A stretch of 64,000 nucleotides of DNA from Aureitalea sp. L0-47 (GTDB lineage Bacteria; Bacteroidota; Bacteroidia; Flavobacteriales; Flavobacteriaceae). Under the pieces are notes generated by a model that saw only the letters and a program-made list of their open reading frames with translations, was not told the origin of the DNA and made no database searches. Numbering within the stretch: the first letter of the stretch is position 1; each line of letters opens with the position of its first letter. A program made the position numbers and the translations under genes. Location: positions 320,610 through 384,609 of the forward strand of contig NZ_JAFMTQ010000001.1 of the NCBI RefSeq assembly GCF_026126405.1. The letters run 5' to 3'. Shown here piece by piece: positions 15,412 through 23,500 of this stretch.

Positions 15412-18371
15412 TGGGCACTAAACCAATCCATACGGAAGAGGCATTTGAAAATGCCATTGAGCAGGTACTTCTCCATTCTGGGTACCAGAAAGGTAATCCT
15501 TTGGACTTCAACCGAGAATTTGCCATTGACACAGTAAAACTTTTGGAGTTCCTTAGAAGCTCCCAGCCTGAAAAGTGGGAGCGATTACAGACCATTCACA
15601 AGGACGAGATCGAGACGAAGCTTCTGTTGCGACTTAACAAGGAGTTAGACACCAAAAGCGCCCTTGAGATCATTCGTCACGGTTTCACCGATATGGGAGT
15701 GCATTTTGATCTGGCATATTTCAAGCCAGAAACTTCCTTCAACCCAGATACCCAGAGGCTGTACGAACAAAATATCCTTTCGGTTACCAGACAAGTAAAG
15801 TACAGCAGTAAGAATGAAAACTCCATTGACATGGTTCTCTTCCTGAACGGTATGCCAATAGCCACGGTAGAATTAAAGAACCAGTTCACAAGCCAGAATA
15901 CAGAGAATGCTAAGAAACAGTATATGTATTACAGGAGTCCGAAGGAAACCCTGTTAAAATTCAAAAGAGGAGCTCTTGTACATTTTGCGGTAGACACAGA
16001 TGAAGTCTACCTAACTACGGAATTAAAAGGGAATAAAACCTTCTTCTTACCTTTTAACAAGGGCGTGGACAACGGTGCAGGAAACCCTAAGAATGAAGAT
16101 GGGTATAAGACTGCTTACCTCTGGGAGTCTATCTGGCAGCCTGACAGCATTCTTGATATTGTTGGCAAATTCATCCACCTGGAGAAAGAAGAATATGAAC
16201 AAAAGGGTAAAAAGTACTTTAAAGAAAAGCTCATTTTTCCAAGGTATCACCAGCTTGATGTTGTAAGGAAACTTACCAGAGATACGAAGGACAACGGGGC
16301 AGGGCATAACTACCTGGTTCAACACTCTGCAGGTTCTGGAAAGAGTAACTCCATTGCCTGGTTGACCTATCGCCTTTTTAGCCTCCACAACACAAACGAC
16401 CAGAAAGTATTCGACTCCATTATTGTGATCACAGACAGGCGTGTGCTGGATAAACAACTTCAGGACACCATCTACCAATTCGAACACAAGCAAGGAGTGG
16501 TACAACGTATTGATAAATCGAGTTCTCAACTTGCAGAGGCAATAAAGAAAGGTTCGAGCATAATTATCACCACACTTCAAAAATTCCCATTTGCGGCAGT
16601 GTTGGATGAAGTAAAGAACCTACCTGACAGGAATTACGCTGTAGTGGTTGATGAAGCACACAGTTCTCAGGGAGGGCGTGCTACAAAGAAGTTGAAGGAA
16701 GTCTTGACAATTCAGGACGAAGAGGAAGATACAGTAGAAGACAACATCAGGAAGTCCATGCAGGCCAGAGGTGAACAAGAGAATTTAAGTTTCTATGGAT
16801 TTACAGCTACGCCAAAGCCAAAGACAGTGGAGGTTTTCGGTACTCCAGATGCATCTGGAATTCCAAAACCTTTTCACCTGTATTCCATGCGTCAGGCCAT
16901 TCAGGAAGGCTTTATTCTCGATGTGCTTAAAAACTATATGACCTACAAGACTTTTTTCAGGGTTTCAAAGAGGATTGAGGAGAATCCTAATGTGAATAAG
17001 AAGAAAGCTGCGCGAGCCATAGCGCGATTCTTATCATTACATCCTTACAATCTGACTCAAAAAACAGAAGTAATAATTGAACATTTTAGGCAAGTAGTGG
17101 CTCACAAAATTGGAGGTAAGGCTAAAGCCATGGTAGTTACCAGTTCTCGTTTACATGCTGTCCGGTACTACTTCGAGTTTAAACGTTACATCAAGGATAA
17201 CAACTACCGTCATATTAAACCTCTTGTTGCCTTTTCTGGAAAGGTAAAAGACCCTGAACGTCCTGGAGAAGAGTTAACCGAAGTTAAGCTGAATGGCTTC
17301 TCGGAGAAAGAACTACCGAATAGGTTTAACACAGATGAATATCAAATATTGTTGGTAGCAGATAAGTACCAGACAGGCTTTGACCAACCGTTGCTTCATA
17401 CCATGTACGTAGACAAAAAGTTATCCGGAGTAAAGGCGGTTCAAACACTGTCCCGTTTGAATAGAAAAACCGCAGGTAAGGAAGATACCTTCGTGCTCGA
17501 CTTCGCTAATGATGAACAGGATATTGTAGATTCATTCCAGCCTTTTTACGAATTAACTACGGTTGAGGATACTTCAGACCCGAACAGGCTTTACGATTTG
17601 AAAAATCGTATTGAAGAAAAGCGTATCATTTGGCAGTCTGAAGTAGACGCCTTCTCGAAGGAATATTTTACTAGAAAGAACCTACCGGATAAGAAAGCAC
17701 ATAGTCTGTTGAATGCATACATTGACCCTGCGGTTGACAGGTTTAAAGCTATGGAGTCCGAAGAGGAACAGGATGACTTTAAACATACCCTGAATAGTTT
17801 TATCAAAGGGTACTCTTTTTTAAGTCAGATCATGCCATTTTCCGATGCCGAGTTGGAAAAATTGTATGCTTACGGAAGGCTACTTTTAAAGAAGTTCCCC
17901 AAGAACTCGAGTGAACGCTTTAAACTCACCGACGAAGTTGCCCTGCAGTACTATAGGCTTCAAAAGATGAAGGAAAATGATTTAGCGTTGGAGCATCAAG
18001 AAGAATTTGGGCTTAAACCAGCCGATGAGGCAGGCCTCCGGAAGGATAAGGACGAAGAAGCTACCTTAATGGAGGTCATCGAAAACATTAATGATCGCCT
18101 GGGAACAGAATTTACCGAGGCGGATAAGCTCTTTTTCGACCAGATAGGCATTGACCTGGCTCAGAATGAGACCATTATAAAACAAGCAAAAAACAACTCC
18201 TTCGAGAAATTTAAAAAGGGAAGCCTGAGAGATTTGTCCATTCAGCAATTCATTGACCGTATGGACTCAAACAACGATACTACCGAGAAGATGCTGACCG
18301 ATGAGAAGCTAGCGGACGCAGTAATTTTTAAGTATCTCGCGAAGATCGTCTATGATCGGATTAATAGTTAA
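15411..18371 (+). CDS. hsdR: Type I restriction enzyme motor/nuclease subunit (HsdR)
   Basis: The motor and cutting subunit. The N-terminal nuclease has SIDMVLF (Asp140) and VELKN (Glu154, Lys156), the PD-(D/E)XK site. The helicase core then shows Walker A SAGSGKS (306-312), a VVVDEAHSSQ DEAH box, FTATPKPK (motif III), VADKYQTGFDQP and QTLSRLNR (motifs V-VI). At 986 aa it has full family length, including the C-terminal helical region. All catalytic residues are present, so the enzyme should be active. It is the fifth gene after hsdM; separating hsdS from hsdR by two accessory genes is unusual. Confidence 0.93.
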   Translation: MGTKPIHTEEAFENAIEQVLLHSGYQKGNPLDFNREFAIDTVKLLEFLRSSQPEKWERLQTIHKDEIETKLLLRLNKELDTKSALEIIRHGFTDMGVHFDLAYFKPETSFNPDTQRLYEQNILSVTRQVKYSSKNENSIDMVLFLNGMPIATVELKNQFTSQNTENAKKQYMYYRSPKETLLKFKRGALVHFAVDTDEVYLTTELKGNKTFFLPFNKGVDNGAGNPKNEDGYKTAYLWESIWQPDSILDIVGKFIHLEKEEYEQKGKKYFKEKLIFPRYHQLDVVRKLTRDTKDNGAGHNYLVQHSAGSGKSNSIAWLTYRLFSLHNTNDQKVFDSIIVITDRRVLDKQLQDTIYQFEHKQGVVQRIDKSSSQLAEAIKKGSSIIITTLQKFPFAAVLDEVKNLPDRNYAVVVDEAHSSQGGRATKKLKEVLTIQDEEEDTVEDNIRKSMQARGEQENLSFYGFTATPKPKTVEVFGTPDASGIPKPFHLYSMRQAIQEGFILDVLKNYMTYKTFFRVSKRIEENPNVNKKKAARAIARFLSLHPYNLTQKTEVIIEHFRQVVAHKIGGKAKAMVVTSSRLHAVRYYFEFKRYIKDNNYRHIKPLVAFSGKVKDPERPGEELTEVKLNGFSEKELPNRFNTDEYQILLVADKYQTGFDQPLLHTMYVDKKLSGVKAVQTLSRLNRKTAGKEDTFVLDFANDEQDIVDSFQPFYELTTVEDTSDPNRLYDLKNRIEEKRIIWQSEVDAFSKEYFTRKNLPDKKAHSLLNAYIDPAVDRFKAMESEEEQDDFKHTLNSFIKGYSFLSQIMPFSDAELEKLYAYGRLLLKKFPKNSSERFKLTDEVALQYYRLQKMKENDLALEHQEEFGLKPADEAGLRKDKDEEATLMEVIENINDRLGTEFTEADKLFFDQIGIDLAQNETIIKQAKNNSFEKFKKGSLRDLSIQQFIDRMDSNNDTTEKMLTDEKLADAVIFKYLAKIVYDRINS

Positions 18372-18383
18372 TAATCGACATGT

Positions 18384-18872
18384 ATGCCGAACAACTTTTA
18401 CAGATTACCTGAACTACCAGAAAAGTCAAATTTGGATAGCCTTGTTGACAATTTGCAGTACAAAAGACTATCAATATCTGAATTACCAGTAGAGATCAGA
18501 AGTAACGGATTGACCGATAAGTTCAACAGTGTTATTCTTGCTAAATCTGCTAGTACAGAGGTCGAAGTATATACATTTGTCGGAATACGACCTGATAAAA
18601 ACCAAATTGACGAACATCCGTTCCTTTATTGTTACGACAAGGATCATGGAGAAAATGGATTCGGAGGAATTATACATCATGGACATTGGGACGGTAGAAC
18701 CACGGAGCTTTCGCCAGAACAGGAACATGCATTATCATCTTCGGGGTTAACGGCTAACTTTACTTACAAAGGAATCCCTTCTAATTCATCTGGTTCTTTG
18801 TCAGATTTGGAAGAGAAAGGTATGTTGGAAGGTATAACAGAGCAGTTCAGAATTCTTTTGAGGAATAGATAG
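18384..18872 (+). CDS. Hypothetical protein (162 aa), island cargo
   Basis: It starts 12 bases after hsdR and reads in the same direction, so it is probably the last gene of the operon. The protein is soluble, with no signal peptide. It has a HPFLYCYDKDH segment and a GGIIHHGHWDGRTTEL segment rich in His, Trp and Gly (about residues 94-110). No family recognised. The location, 120 bases before the tRNA-Asp fragment that marks the island end, fits an accessory gene of the defence cluster. Confidence 0.55.
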   Translation: MPNNFYRLPELPEKSNLDSLVDNLQYKRLSISELPVEIRSNGLTDKFNSVILAKSASTEVEVYTFVGIRPDKNQIDEHPFLYCYDKDHGENGFGGIIHHGHWDGRTTELSPEQEHALSSSGLTANFTYKGIPSNSSGSLSDLEEKGMLEGITEQFRILLRNR

Positions 18873-18994
18873 ATGTTGTGCCTTGAAATAGAATTTGAGA
18901 GTAGTAGTACATCAAGTTAGTCAAGGCAAGGCTTACAATTCGGTGCACTTATAAAGTTAAAATACTTTAACTAAATAAAAATCAATAACTTAAA

Positions 18995-19024
18995 GTCGCG
19001 AGTTCGAGTCTCGTCCAGACCGCA
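18995..19024 (+). other. tRNA-Asp 3'-end fragment, likely attachment-site copy at the island end
   Basis: These 30 bases give a complete T arm (GCGAG 18998-19002, loop TTCGAGT, CTCGT 19010-19014) and the 3' acceptor strand CCAGACC (19015-19021), discriminator G and CA. No other tRNA part precedes it. The sequence fits what I recall of flavobacterial tRNA-Asp. Such fragments arise when a tyrosine recombinase inserts an element into the tRNA 3' end, so the intact tRNA should lie at the element's other end, left of the window. Confidence 0.65.
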
Positions 19025-19026
19025 AA

Positions 19027-19190
19027 ATGCCTTCGAAGGAAGGCATCTCATCGAAGAGAGTTCATACTCCGGGTGAGATTCCTGCCTCCGCAGGAATAAA
19101 GATGTTGTGTTGTCCGCCAAAGGCGGATGTGGTTCCAAGAAATTGGAAACCAATGAGAAGCTTATTAGCCTGTGGCTAATGGGCTTTTTT
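19027..19190 (+). terminator. Stacked hairpins and terminator downstream of the tRNA fragment (repeat family copy 1)
   Basis: Four hairpins follow one another: ATGCCTTC/GAAGGCAT (19027-19046), ATTCCTGC/GCAGGAAT (19078-19097), TCCGCC/GGCGGA (19113-19127), and a terminator whose core is ATTAGCC/GGCTAAT (19164-19180), extended by AAGC/GCTT and ending in a T run at 19190. The last one starts with ACCAATGAGAAGCTT, the head of a repeat found again at 19791, 20810 and 21464. This is probably the original downstream region of the tRNA-Asp gene. Confidence 0.6.
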
Positions 19191-19201
19191 TGTTCGTGTC
19201 A

Positions 19202-19215
19202 ATGACCTATATCAT
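19202..19215 (+). promoter_or_regulatory. Crp/Fnr-like palindrome, copy 1
   Basis: ATGACCTATATCAT, ending 48 bases before the ATG at 19264. A TATAAT-like box (19241-19246) lies at a distance that would put the palindrome near -41, the usual activating position of Crp/Fnr-family regulators. The flanks align with the copy at 19911. Confidence 0.45.
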
Positions 19216-19263
19216 TGCCTGTTTTTACAATTATCTCTAATATAATAGATTAATCCTGAGGTT

Positions 19264-19779
19264 ATGAAAAGATTATGGATACTTAGTTTAATTGTACTTT
19301 TTATTTCTTCGGAATTGTATACACAGGAGAGAGAACTGAAAGTGAAAGTCTACAAGACGTGGGTCACTACAATTGATGGCGCGAAGATCAAAGGTTATTT
19401 GCATTCTGCAGATGCAGAGGGAATAATGGTAAATCCCGGTAAAGATTTATTATCACAAGATTTGATAGCGATAGAATCCCAAGAGATAAGCAAAATTAAG
19501 GTGCGCCGGAAAGGGCAGGTGCTAATAGGTGCGGTTGCTGGATTTGCGGTAGGTGCTACAGTTGGTATTTTGCTGAACGAATCGGATGATTCGAGTTCCG
19601 GATGGGATCTTACTCCTGACTACTGGGATGCAATAGCTGTAGGTAGTACGGCCGCTATTGGCACAGGTCTTGGGGCTTTGGCCGCAACAGGGAGAAGATC
19701 ATTCGACATCAATGGAAGCCTGGAAACTTATGCAGCACAACTACCTCTGCTTCAAAAATATTCTTACCTCGTTGAGTAA
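19264..19779 (+). CDS. Secreted hypothetical protein with glycine-rich helix
   Basis: Residues 1-20 form a signal peptide (basic start, hydrophobic core, SELYTQE cleavage region). The mature part first shows a beta segment (TIDGAKIKGYLHSADAEG), like small domains that respond to cell-envelope state. A glycine- and alanine-rich hydrophobic stretch follows (VLIGAVAGFAVGATVGILL, about residues 82-100), and a second one at about 125-143, both of glycine-zipper type that could insert in a membrane. No family firmly recognised. The promoter has a Crp/Fnr-like site and aligns with that of the next gene. Confidence 0.65.
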   Translation: MKRLWILSLIVLFISSELYTQERELKVKVYKTWVTTIDGAKIKGYLHSADAEGIMVNPGKDLLSQDLIAIESQEISKIKVRRKGQVLIGAVAGFAVGATVGILLNESDDSSSGWDLTPDYWDAIAVGSTAAIGTGLGALAATGRRSFDINGSLETYAAQLPLLQKYSYLVE

Positions 19780-19790
19780 AGAAGTATAAG

Positions 19791-19831
19791 ACCAATGAGA
19801 AGCTTTTCCTTAGATGGAGAGGCTTTTTTTG
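19791..19831 (+). repeat. Repeat family copy 2, also a terminator
   Basis: Opens ACCAATGAGAAGCTTTTCC and folds into a 10-bp stem with wobbles (AAGCTTTTCC with GGAGAGGCTT) followed by seven T. It lies 11 bases after the 19264 gene stop. The 41 bases are identical to the copy at 20810-20850. Confidence 0.7.
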
Positions 19832-19860
19832 TTGGAACTGATTTGGATGACTTGTCCTCC
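19829..19860 (+). repeat. 32-bp dispersed repeat, copy 1
   Basis: Runs from TTGTTGGAACTG to ACTTGTCCTCC and is repeated without mismatch at 22501-22532. In both places it follows a terminator T tract directly, so the repeat includes part of the 3' flank of a terminator. Confidence 0.75.
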
Positions 19861-19910
19861 AAAACTTTAGTGTAGATGGACGCTTTTTTTATTTGAACCC
19901 TTCACTGTCA

Positions 19911-19924
19911 ATGACTTAGATCAT
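19911..19924 (+). promoter_or_regulatory. Crp/Fnr-like palindrome, copy 2
   Basis: ATGACTTAGATCAT, ending exactly 48 bases before the ATG at 19973, the same distance as copy 1. The flanking promoter sequences (TGTCA before; TTGCA/TTGCC, TTTT-ACAA and GATTAATC after) also align, so the two promoters look like duplicates. Confidence 0.45.
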
Positions 19925-19972
19925 TGCATATTTTGACAAACTTTTCTATCTATATCGATTAATCTCAATGTT

Positions 19973-20749
19973 ATGAAAAACTTAATTTACCTTTTAATAG
20001 TTTCTGGCTTAATGTTTACATTTCAAGCCTGCAGTTCGGAAAACGATCCCGCTCCGTTGGACACAGATAATAGCGAAACGTCCTTAGTTTTAAAAGTTAT
20101 AAATGTTTTAGATTCAGATGGAAATGAATTTCAGATTAAATTCAACTGTCAAGAGAATAAATTAATCCGAATTGAATTCCCCGAGAAGCGTTGTGACTTT
20201 TTCTATGATGGGGAATTACTATCAAGACAAGAAGAGTATCGAGGAGATTCTTCCTCTATAACTGAGTACGAGTATGATTCAAATTCAAGGCTTATGCGTT
20301 CCTATTGGACAAATTCAAATAATTGGTACGTGGATGAAACCATTGAATATAGCGGAAACAAGGCTACTGTTCGGCGAATAACTGGGAGTCCGGATGGAAC
20401 AACCTCAGAACGGGTGATTAATGTTTGGTTTGGCAATGGAAATGTAGTAGCACTTAAATCATATGACGACGAAGGAAATTATGAGTTTGAATTTAGTTAT
20501 GATAATAATCCAAATATTTTTTCCAATATCAAGGGACTTGAGAAGATATCTGTCGTACAGTTGAGTTTTCAGTTTTACATAATAGGAGTGAACAACGCTC
20601 AGTCAATGATTGGTTTGAATAATACAAACTATAGAAGGAATTATACGTATCAATATAATTCAATGGGATATCCAACCAATGCTACCGTCAGAGTAACAAC
20701 TGAAGATGGATCGGAATATGTAGAATCCTATACCCTTGAATATTATTAG
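19973..20749 (+). CDS. Lipoprotein with RHS/YD-like strands
   Basis: A SpII signal peptide with lipobox FQAC (Cys20) and a following SSENDPAP tether mark a lipoprotein, probably on the outer membrane. The mature part is a chain of beta strands with tyrosine and aspartate motifs (YEYDSNSRLMRSYW; YQYNSMGYPTNATV near the end) similar to YD-repeat proteins of Bacteroidota. No enzyme motif is present. It is monocistronic between two repeat-family terminators and carries the second Crp/Fnr-like promoter. Confidence 0.7.
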   Translation: MKNLIYLLIVSGLMFTFQACSSENDPAPLDTDNSETSLVLKVINVLDSDGNEFQIKFNCQENKLIRIEFPEKRCDFFYDGELLSRQEEYRGDSSSITEYEYDSNSRLMRSYWTNSNNWYVDETIEYSGNKATVRRITGSPDGTTSERVINVWFGNGNVVALKSYDDEGNYEFEFSYDNNPNIFSNIKGLEKISVVQLSFQFYIIGVNNAQSMIGLNNTNYRRNYTYQYNSMGYPTNATVRVTTEDGSEYVESYTLEYY

Positions 20750-20809
20750 AGGCCGCAACCTAAGAAGTTGTGTTGCGATGCAGAAATGCATCGAGTGGTT
20801 TAGAAATAG

Positions 20810-20850
20810 ACCAATGAGAAGCTTTTCCTTAGATGGAGAGGCTTTTTTTG
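20810..20850 (+). repeat. Repeat family copy 3, also a terminator
   Basis: Identical over 41 bases to the copy at 19791-19831 and placed 60 bases after the lipoprotein stop. A further short inverted repeat (GATGCAGAAATGCATC, 20778-20793) precedes it. Confidence 0.7.
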
Positions 20851-21044
20851 TTTGGAGATGTTTCATCCTCTGATGTGATGCTTTGTAATTCATTAACAAG
20901 CAAAATCCGATCACTACTCTGATTCTACACTTTTCTGTCAATTAACACCTTAATGTTTCATTTTCAATTTGTTACAATAATTTATTATCTTTCAGCAGAC
21001 AGAATACTGTTTTTATTCAATATGGATTTTAAAATAATATAATT

Positions 21045-21422
21045 ATGAGAAGAACATATTTCATTAGCTTTTTAATCATACTCTTTATATCCTGTTCGAG
21101 CGGTGGTGATAAAAAACTCTCATTTGGAAGTCTGGATTTATATTATACCAGCGATATCACAACCTATGAAGCGGAAGATGTGGGTGACTATTTTTCGGGT
21201 ATAGGATTTGGTATTGGAGATACTAAAGAGGTGGTAAAATTGAGCAAATCCAACGACCGATATATGGTCCAGTTCGTCATGCCCGATGGACAAGTCAAAC
21301 TAGAAAACATATGGAAGCGTTACGGTAAGGGAATTTCTCAGAATGTATTGAACGGAGCTCCGGTGGATGTTGATCTCTGCGATGAAAAATTTAATTCGTT
21401 GAAATTTCTGGGATCTGATTAA
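21045..21422 (+). CDS. Small lipoprotein (125 aa)
   Basis: A SpII signal peptide with lipobox FISC (Cys17) followed by a Ser/Gly tether. The mature 108 residues are beta-rich (SFGSLDLYYTSDI, RYMVQFVMPDGQVKLENIW) with a DLCDEKF segment near the end. No family recognised. Promoter lies in the 290-base gap upstream, where I see no Crp/Fnr-like site. Confidence 0.65.
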   Translation: MRRTYFISFLIILFISCSSGGDKKLSFGSLDLYYTSDITTYEAEDVGDYFSGIGFGIGDTKEVVKLSKSNDRYMVQFVMPDGQVKLENIWKRYGKGISQNVLNGAPVDVDLCDEKFNSLKFLGSD

Positions 21423-21463
21423 ACAAAATATATCGAGGCTTGGCTCTTAGCCTGTAAAAACTA

Positions 21464-21510
21464 ACCAATAAGAAGCTTATTAGCCTAAGACTAATGGGCT
21501 TTTTTTTTAC
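21464..21510 (+). repeat. Repeat family copy 4, also a terminator
   Basis: ACCAATAAGAAGCTTATTAGC followed by CTAAGACTAAT and GGGCTTTTTTTTT. The head and stem match copy 1 (19149-19190) with a few changes, and the stem ATTAGCC/GACTAAT with a T run is a terminator for the 21045 gene. Confidence 0.65.
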
Positions 21511-21689
21511 CCATAACAGCTGCTGTGAATAAGGGTTCGGGGATGTATCATCGAGGGAACTCTGTAATTTTTTTATTTATTAGGCCAACTTATGTGCAGT
21601 TCAGCCCTGTTAAAGGGCTATTGTCGAAAAAGTTAATAAGCTGAAAATATAACAGCTACCTTCCTTACCTAACTATAACCATTTTAATT

Positions 21690-22451
21690 ATGAAAAATTT
21701 ATTGATTGGGCTAGCCCTACTCGTATGTGCCAGTTCTTTTGCGCAGCGCAATGCGGAAAACGACTATTGGAATTCCTGGAGATATACCGTAAAACAAGGA
21801 ATGAGTGCGGACTTTGAAGCGGCAGTTGCTAAAAAGATGCAAATGTTTAATAATACTGCGGAGACAGGGATTATAACGTACAGGGTAGTTACAGGAAAGA
21901 ACAGTGGAACCTACGAACGCGTAGAATCCATGAAGTACCCTAAAGATTACGATATGGATCGGTCTGCCGAAGGGCAATACTGGCAGAAAAATGTATCCAA
22001 ATTTGTGGAATCATCCAGTGGACAGATGCGATGGGACCGCATGAACAATGCGACCTTGAACTGGGATCCTGAAAATCCGGGGACTCCTTCGAAATATTTA
22101 GAGCGAACCACTTTCGATGTGAAGCCGAGTGGAACCTTGCACTTCAGAAGGTTTGTTGCTCGCATCACAAAAACGATGGAAAAAAGAGGAAACAAGAATG
22201 TACAATTGATGTTTAGATGCATCAGTGGTGGCAGTGATAATATGTATGTTGTCGTAAGAGGTTGGAACTCATATCAGGACAGACCATGGACTGATCACGA
22301 TTCAACTTTTGAAGAAGACTATAATGAGCAATTTGGATGGGGAACCTTCAGAGAAGACCGGATAAATTTTGATGCTGCTCTTGAAAGTTGGGGAGAAAGG
22401 ACAGAGACTATGGAGTTGGTACCTGCCTTGTCAACGGGCATGATGAACTAA
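21690..22451 (+). CDS. Secreted protein with dimeric alpha/beta-barrel-like (NIPSNAP/ABM-type) layout
   Basis: Residues 1-18 are a signal peptide ending SSFAQ. The mature protein has two similar halves, each with an aromatic strand and a helix: WRYTVKQGMSADFEAAVAKKMQMF (about residues 30-53) and FRRFVARITKTMEKR (about 150-165). Each half then has a strand such as GIITYRVVTG or VQLMFRCISG. This resembles tandem ferredoxin-like dimeric alpha/beta barrel domains found in secreted flavobacterial proteins. No catalytic residue can be named. It is transcribed alone and ends in a strong terminator. Confidence 0.6.
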   Translation: MKNLLIGLALLVCASSFAQRNAENDYWNSWRYTVKQGMSADFEAAVAKKMQMFNNTAETGIITYRVVTGKNSGTYERVESMKYPKDYDMDRSAEGQYWQKNVSKFVESSSGQMRWDRMNNATLNWDPENPGTPSKYLERTTFDVKPSGTLHFRRFVARITKTMEKRGNKNVQLMFRCISGGSDNMYVVVRGWNSYQDRPWTDHDSTFEEDYNEQFGWGTFREDRINFDAALESWGERTETMELVPALSTGMMN

Positions 22452-22471
22452 AATACATCAAATGATTTAAT

Positions 22472-22500
22472 AAAGCCTATCCGTTTCGGATGGGCTTTAT
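22472..22500 (+). terminator. Intrinsic terminator
   Basis: Stem AAAGCCTATCCG (22472-22483) and CGGATGGGCTTT (22487-22498), 12 pairs with one wobble and a TTT loop, followed by ATTT. It lies 20 bases after the 21690 gene and is immediately followed by the second copy of the 32-bp repeat. Confidence 0.75.
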
Positions 22501-22532
22501 TTGTTGGAACTGATTTGGATGACTTGTCCTCC
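22501..22532 (+). repeat. 32-bp dispersed repeat, copy 2
   Basis: Exact copy of 19829-19860. It continues into two short elements, GTAGCTTTAGCGAAAGAGG and GTAGCTTTAGCATAGGAGG (22533-22580), that are imperfect repeats of one another and of inverted-repeat type with the CCTCC before them. Confidence 0.75.
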
Positions 22533-22616
22533 GTAGCTTTAGCGAAAGAGGGGGCATTGTCCACCGTAGCTTTAGCATAGGAGGAGAGCTTTATTGTTTA
22601 GGGTGAACAACCTCTT

Positions 22617-22630
22617 ATGACATAAATCAT
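22617..22630 (+). promoter_or_regulatory. Crp/Fnr-like palindrome, copy 3
   Basis: ATGACATAAATCAT, ending 141 bases before the DoxX-like ATG at 22772. The longer distance means either a long leader or that the site is not used for activation. Confidence 0.35.
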
Positions 22631-22771
22631 ATTGGAATCAAAAGGCAAAGCTTAATTTAACGTCCTGATAAACAGGCTGTAGCTTTAATTTTTAATCTGT
22701 AAACTTCATTAAACATCCATATTTTTAAGTAGCGACGAGCATTTATAGTACAAATACCTAACATTCTAATT

Positions 22772-23152
22772 ATGAAAAAAAACGACACACTATTCATGGT
22801 TTTAAGAACCGCCCTAGGACTCTTTTTAATTTTGTATGCACTTAATAGGTTCTTTCATTTTCTGCCCTCCAGTTACGGTGAAATGCCTGAGGTAACGCAA
22901 GACTTTTTAGACTCTGTAGCCGCCTATTTACCTGCCTTGTATATTTTTGAGATAATTATTGGGTTGTTCCTGATCTTTAACAAGTGGACCGCCTTTATCC
23001 TTATAGTTCTGGCTCCACTGTCTGTTGCTTTTCTCATCTTCAGTATTTCAAATGGAGAATTCTCTAAAGCATGGCCTGCTTTCGTTGTAGGGCTTTTAAA
23101 CGTGTTACTTATTGTTAGAAGATGGGATGCCTATAAACCACTTTTTAAGTAA
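22772..23152 (+). CDS. DoxX-like integral membrane protein
   Basis: A 126-aa protein with four predicted membrane helices (about residues 10-27, 52-68, 70-88 and 97-114) and the short polar loops typical of DoxX/TQO-like small membrane proteins. These proteins are linked to quinone or thiol redox in membranes, but no cofactor site is visible here. Start codon ATG followed by a lysine-rich N-terminus. It stands alone after the 319-base gap that holds the 32-bp repeat and a Crp/Fnr-like site. Confidence 0.65.
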   Translation: MKKNDTLFMVLRTALGLFLILYALNRFFHFLPSSYGEMPEVTQDFLDSVAAYLPALYIFEIIIGLFLIFNKWTAFILIVLAPLSVAFLIFSISNGEFSKAWPAFVVGLLNVLLIVRRWDAYKPLFK

Positions 23153-23500
23153 AAATTCGTAGAGGTTAATAATATACATTGGATTTGCTTTCCATGTACC
23201 TTTATATGGGTTCTTCGGAACCTGACGCCGGATATTTTGACAGCACTTTGGTGTTTGCCATATAATATTTCATGTAAAAATCGGCTAACATACTCACTCC
23301 TCCTGAGTTATTAGAATTAAACAATGCATTTGTAATGGATGAATTGCAGAATACAGAGATCATTCACCTTTCAGCTATTATACACCATCTTTGTTGAAGA
23401 TCATGGTGAATGATATGCTAGAGTCAAAGGAGATCGATCGGACTATATTAGAAATCTTCAAAATAACAATGATAATTATCATATAAAAAGCTGAGAAAGC
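23153..23500. other. Gene-free stretch
   Basis: No supported gene. The only structure I see is a 14-bp perfect palindrome ATGATAATTATCAT (23469-23482), 19 bases before the Crp/Fnr-like site. Reading frames on both strands are short and lack coding character. Confidence 0.4.

Noticed and set aside
16047-16580. Open frame of 177 codons on the minus strand inside hsdR
   Set aside because: It lies wholly antisense to the helicase core of hsdR, whose motifs are intact; composition shows no coding character of its own.
18971-19153. Minus-strand open frame across the tRNA-Asp fragment
   Set aside because: Its translation comes from the tRNA T arm and hairpins and does not resemble a protein family.
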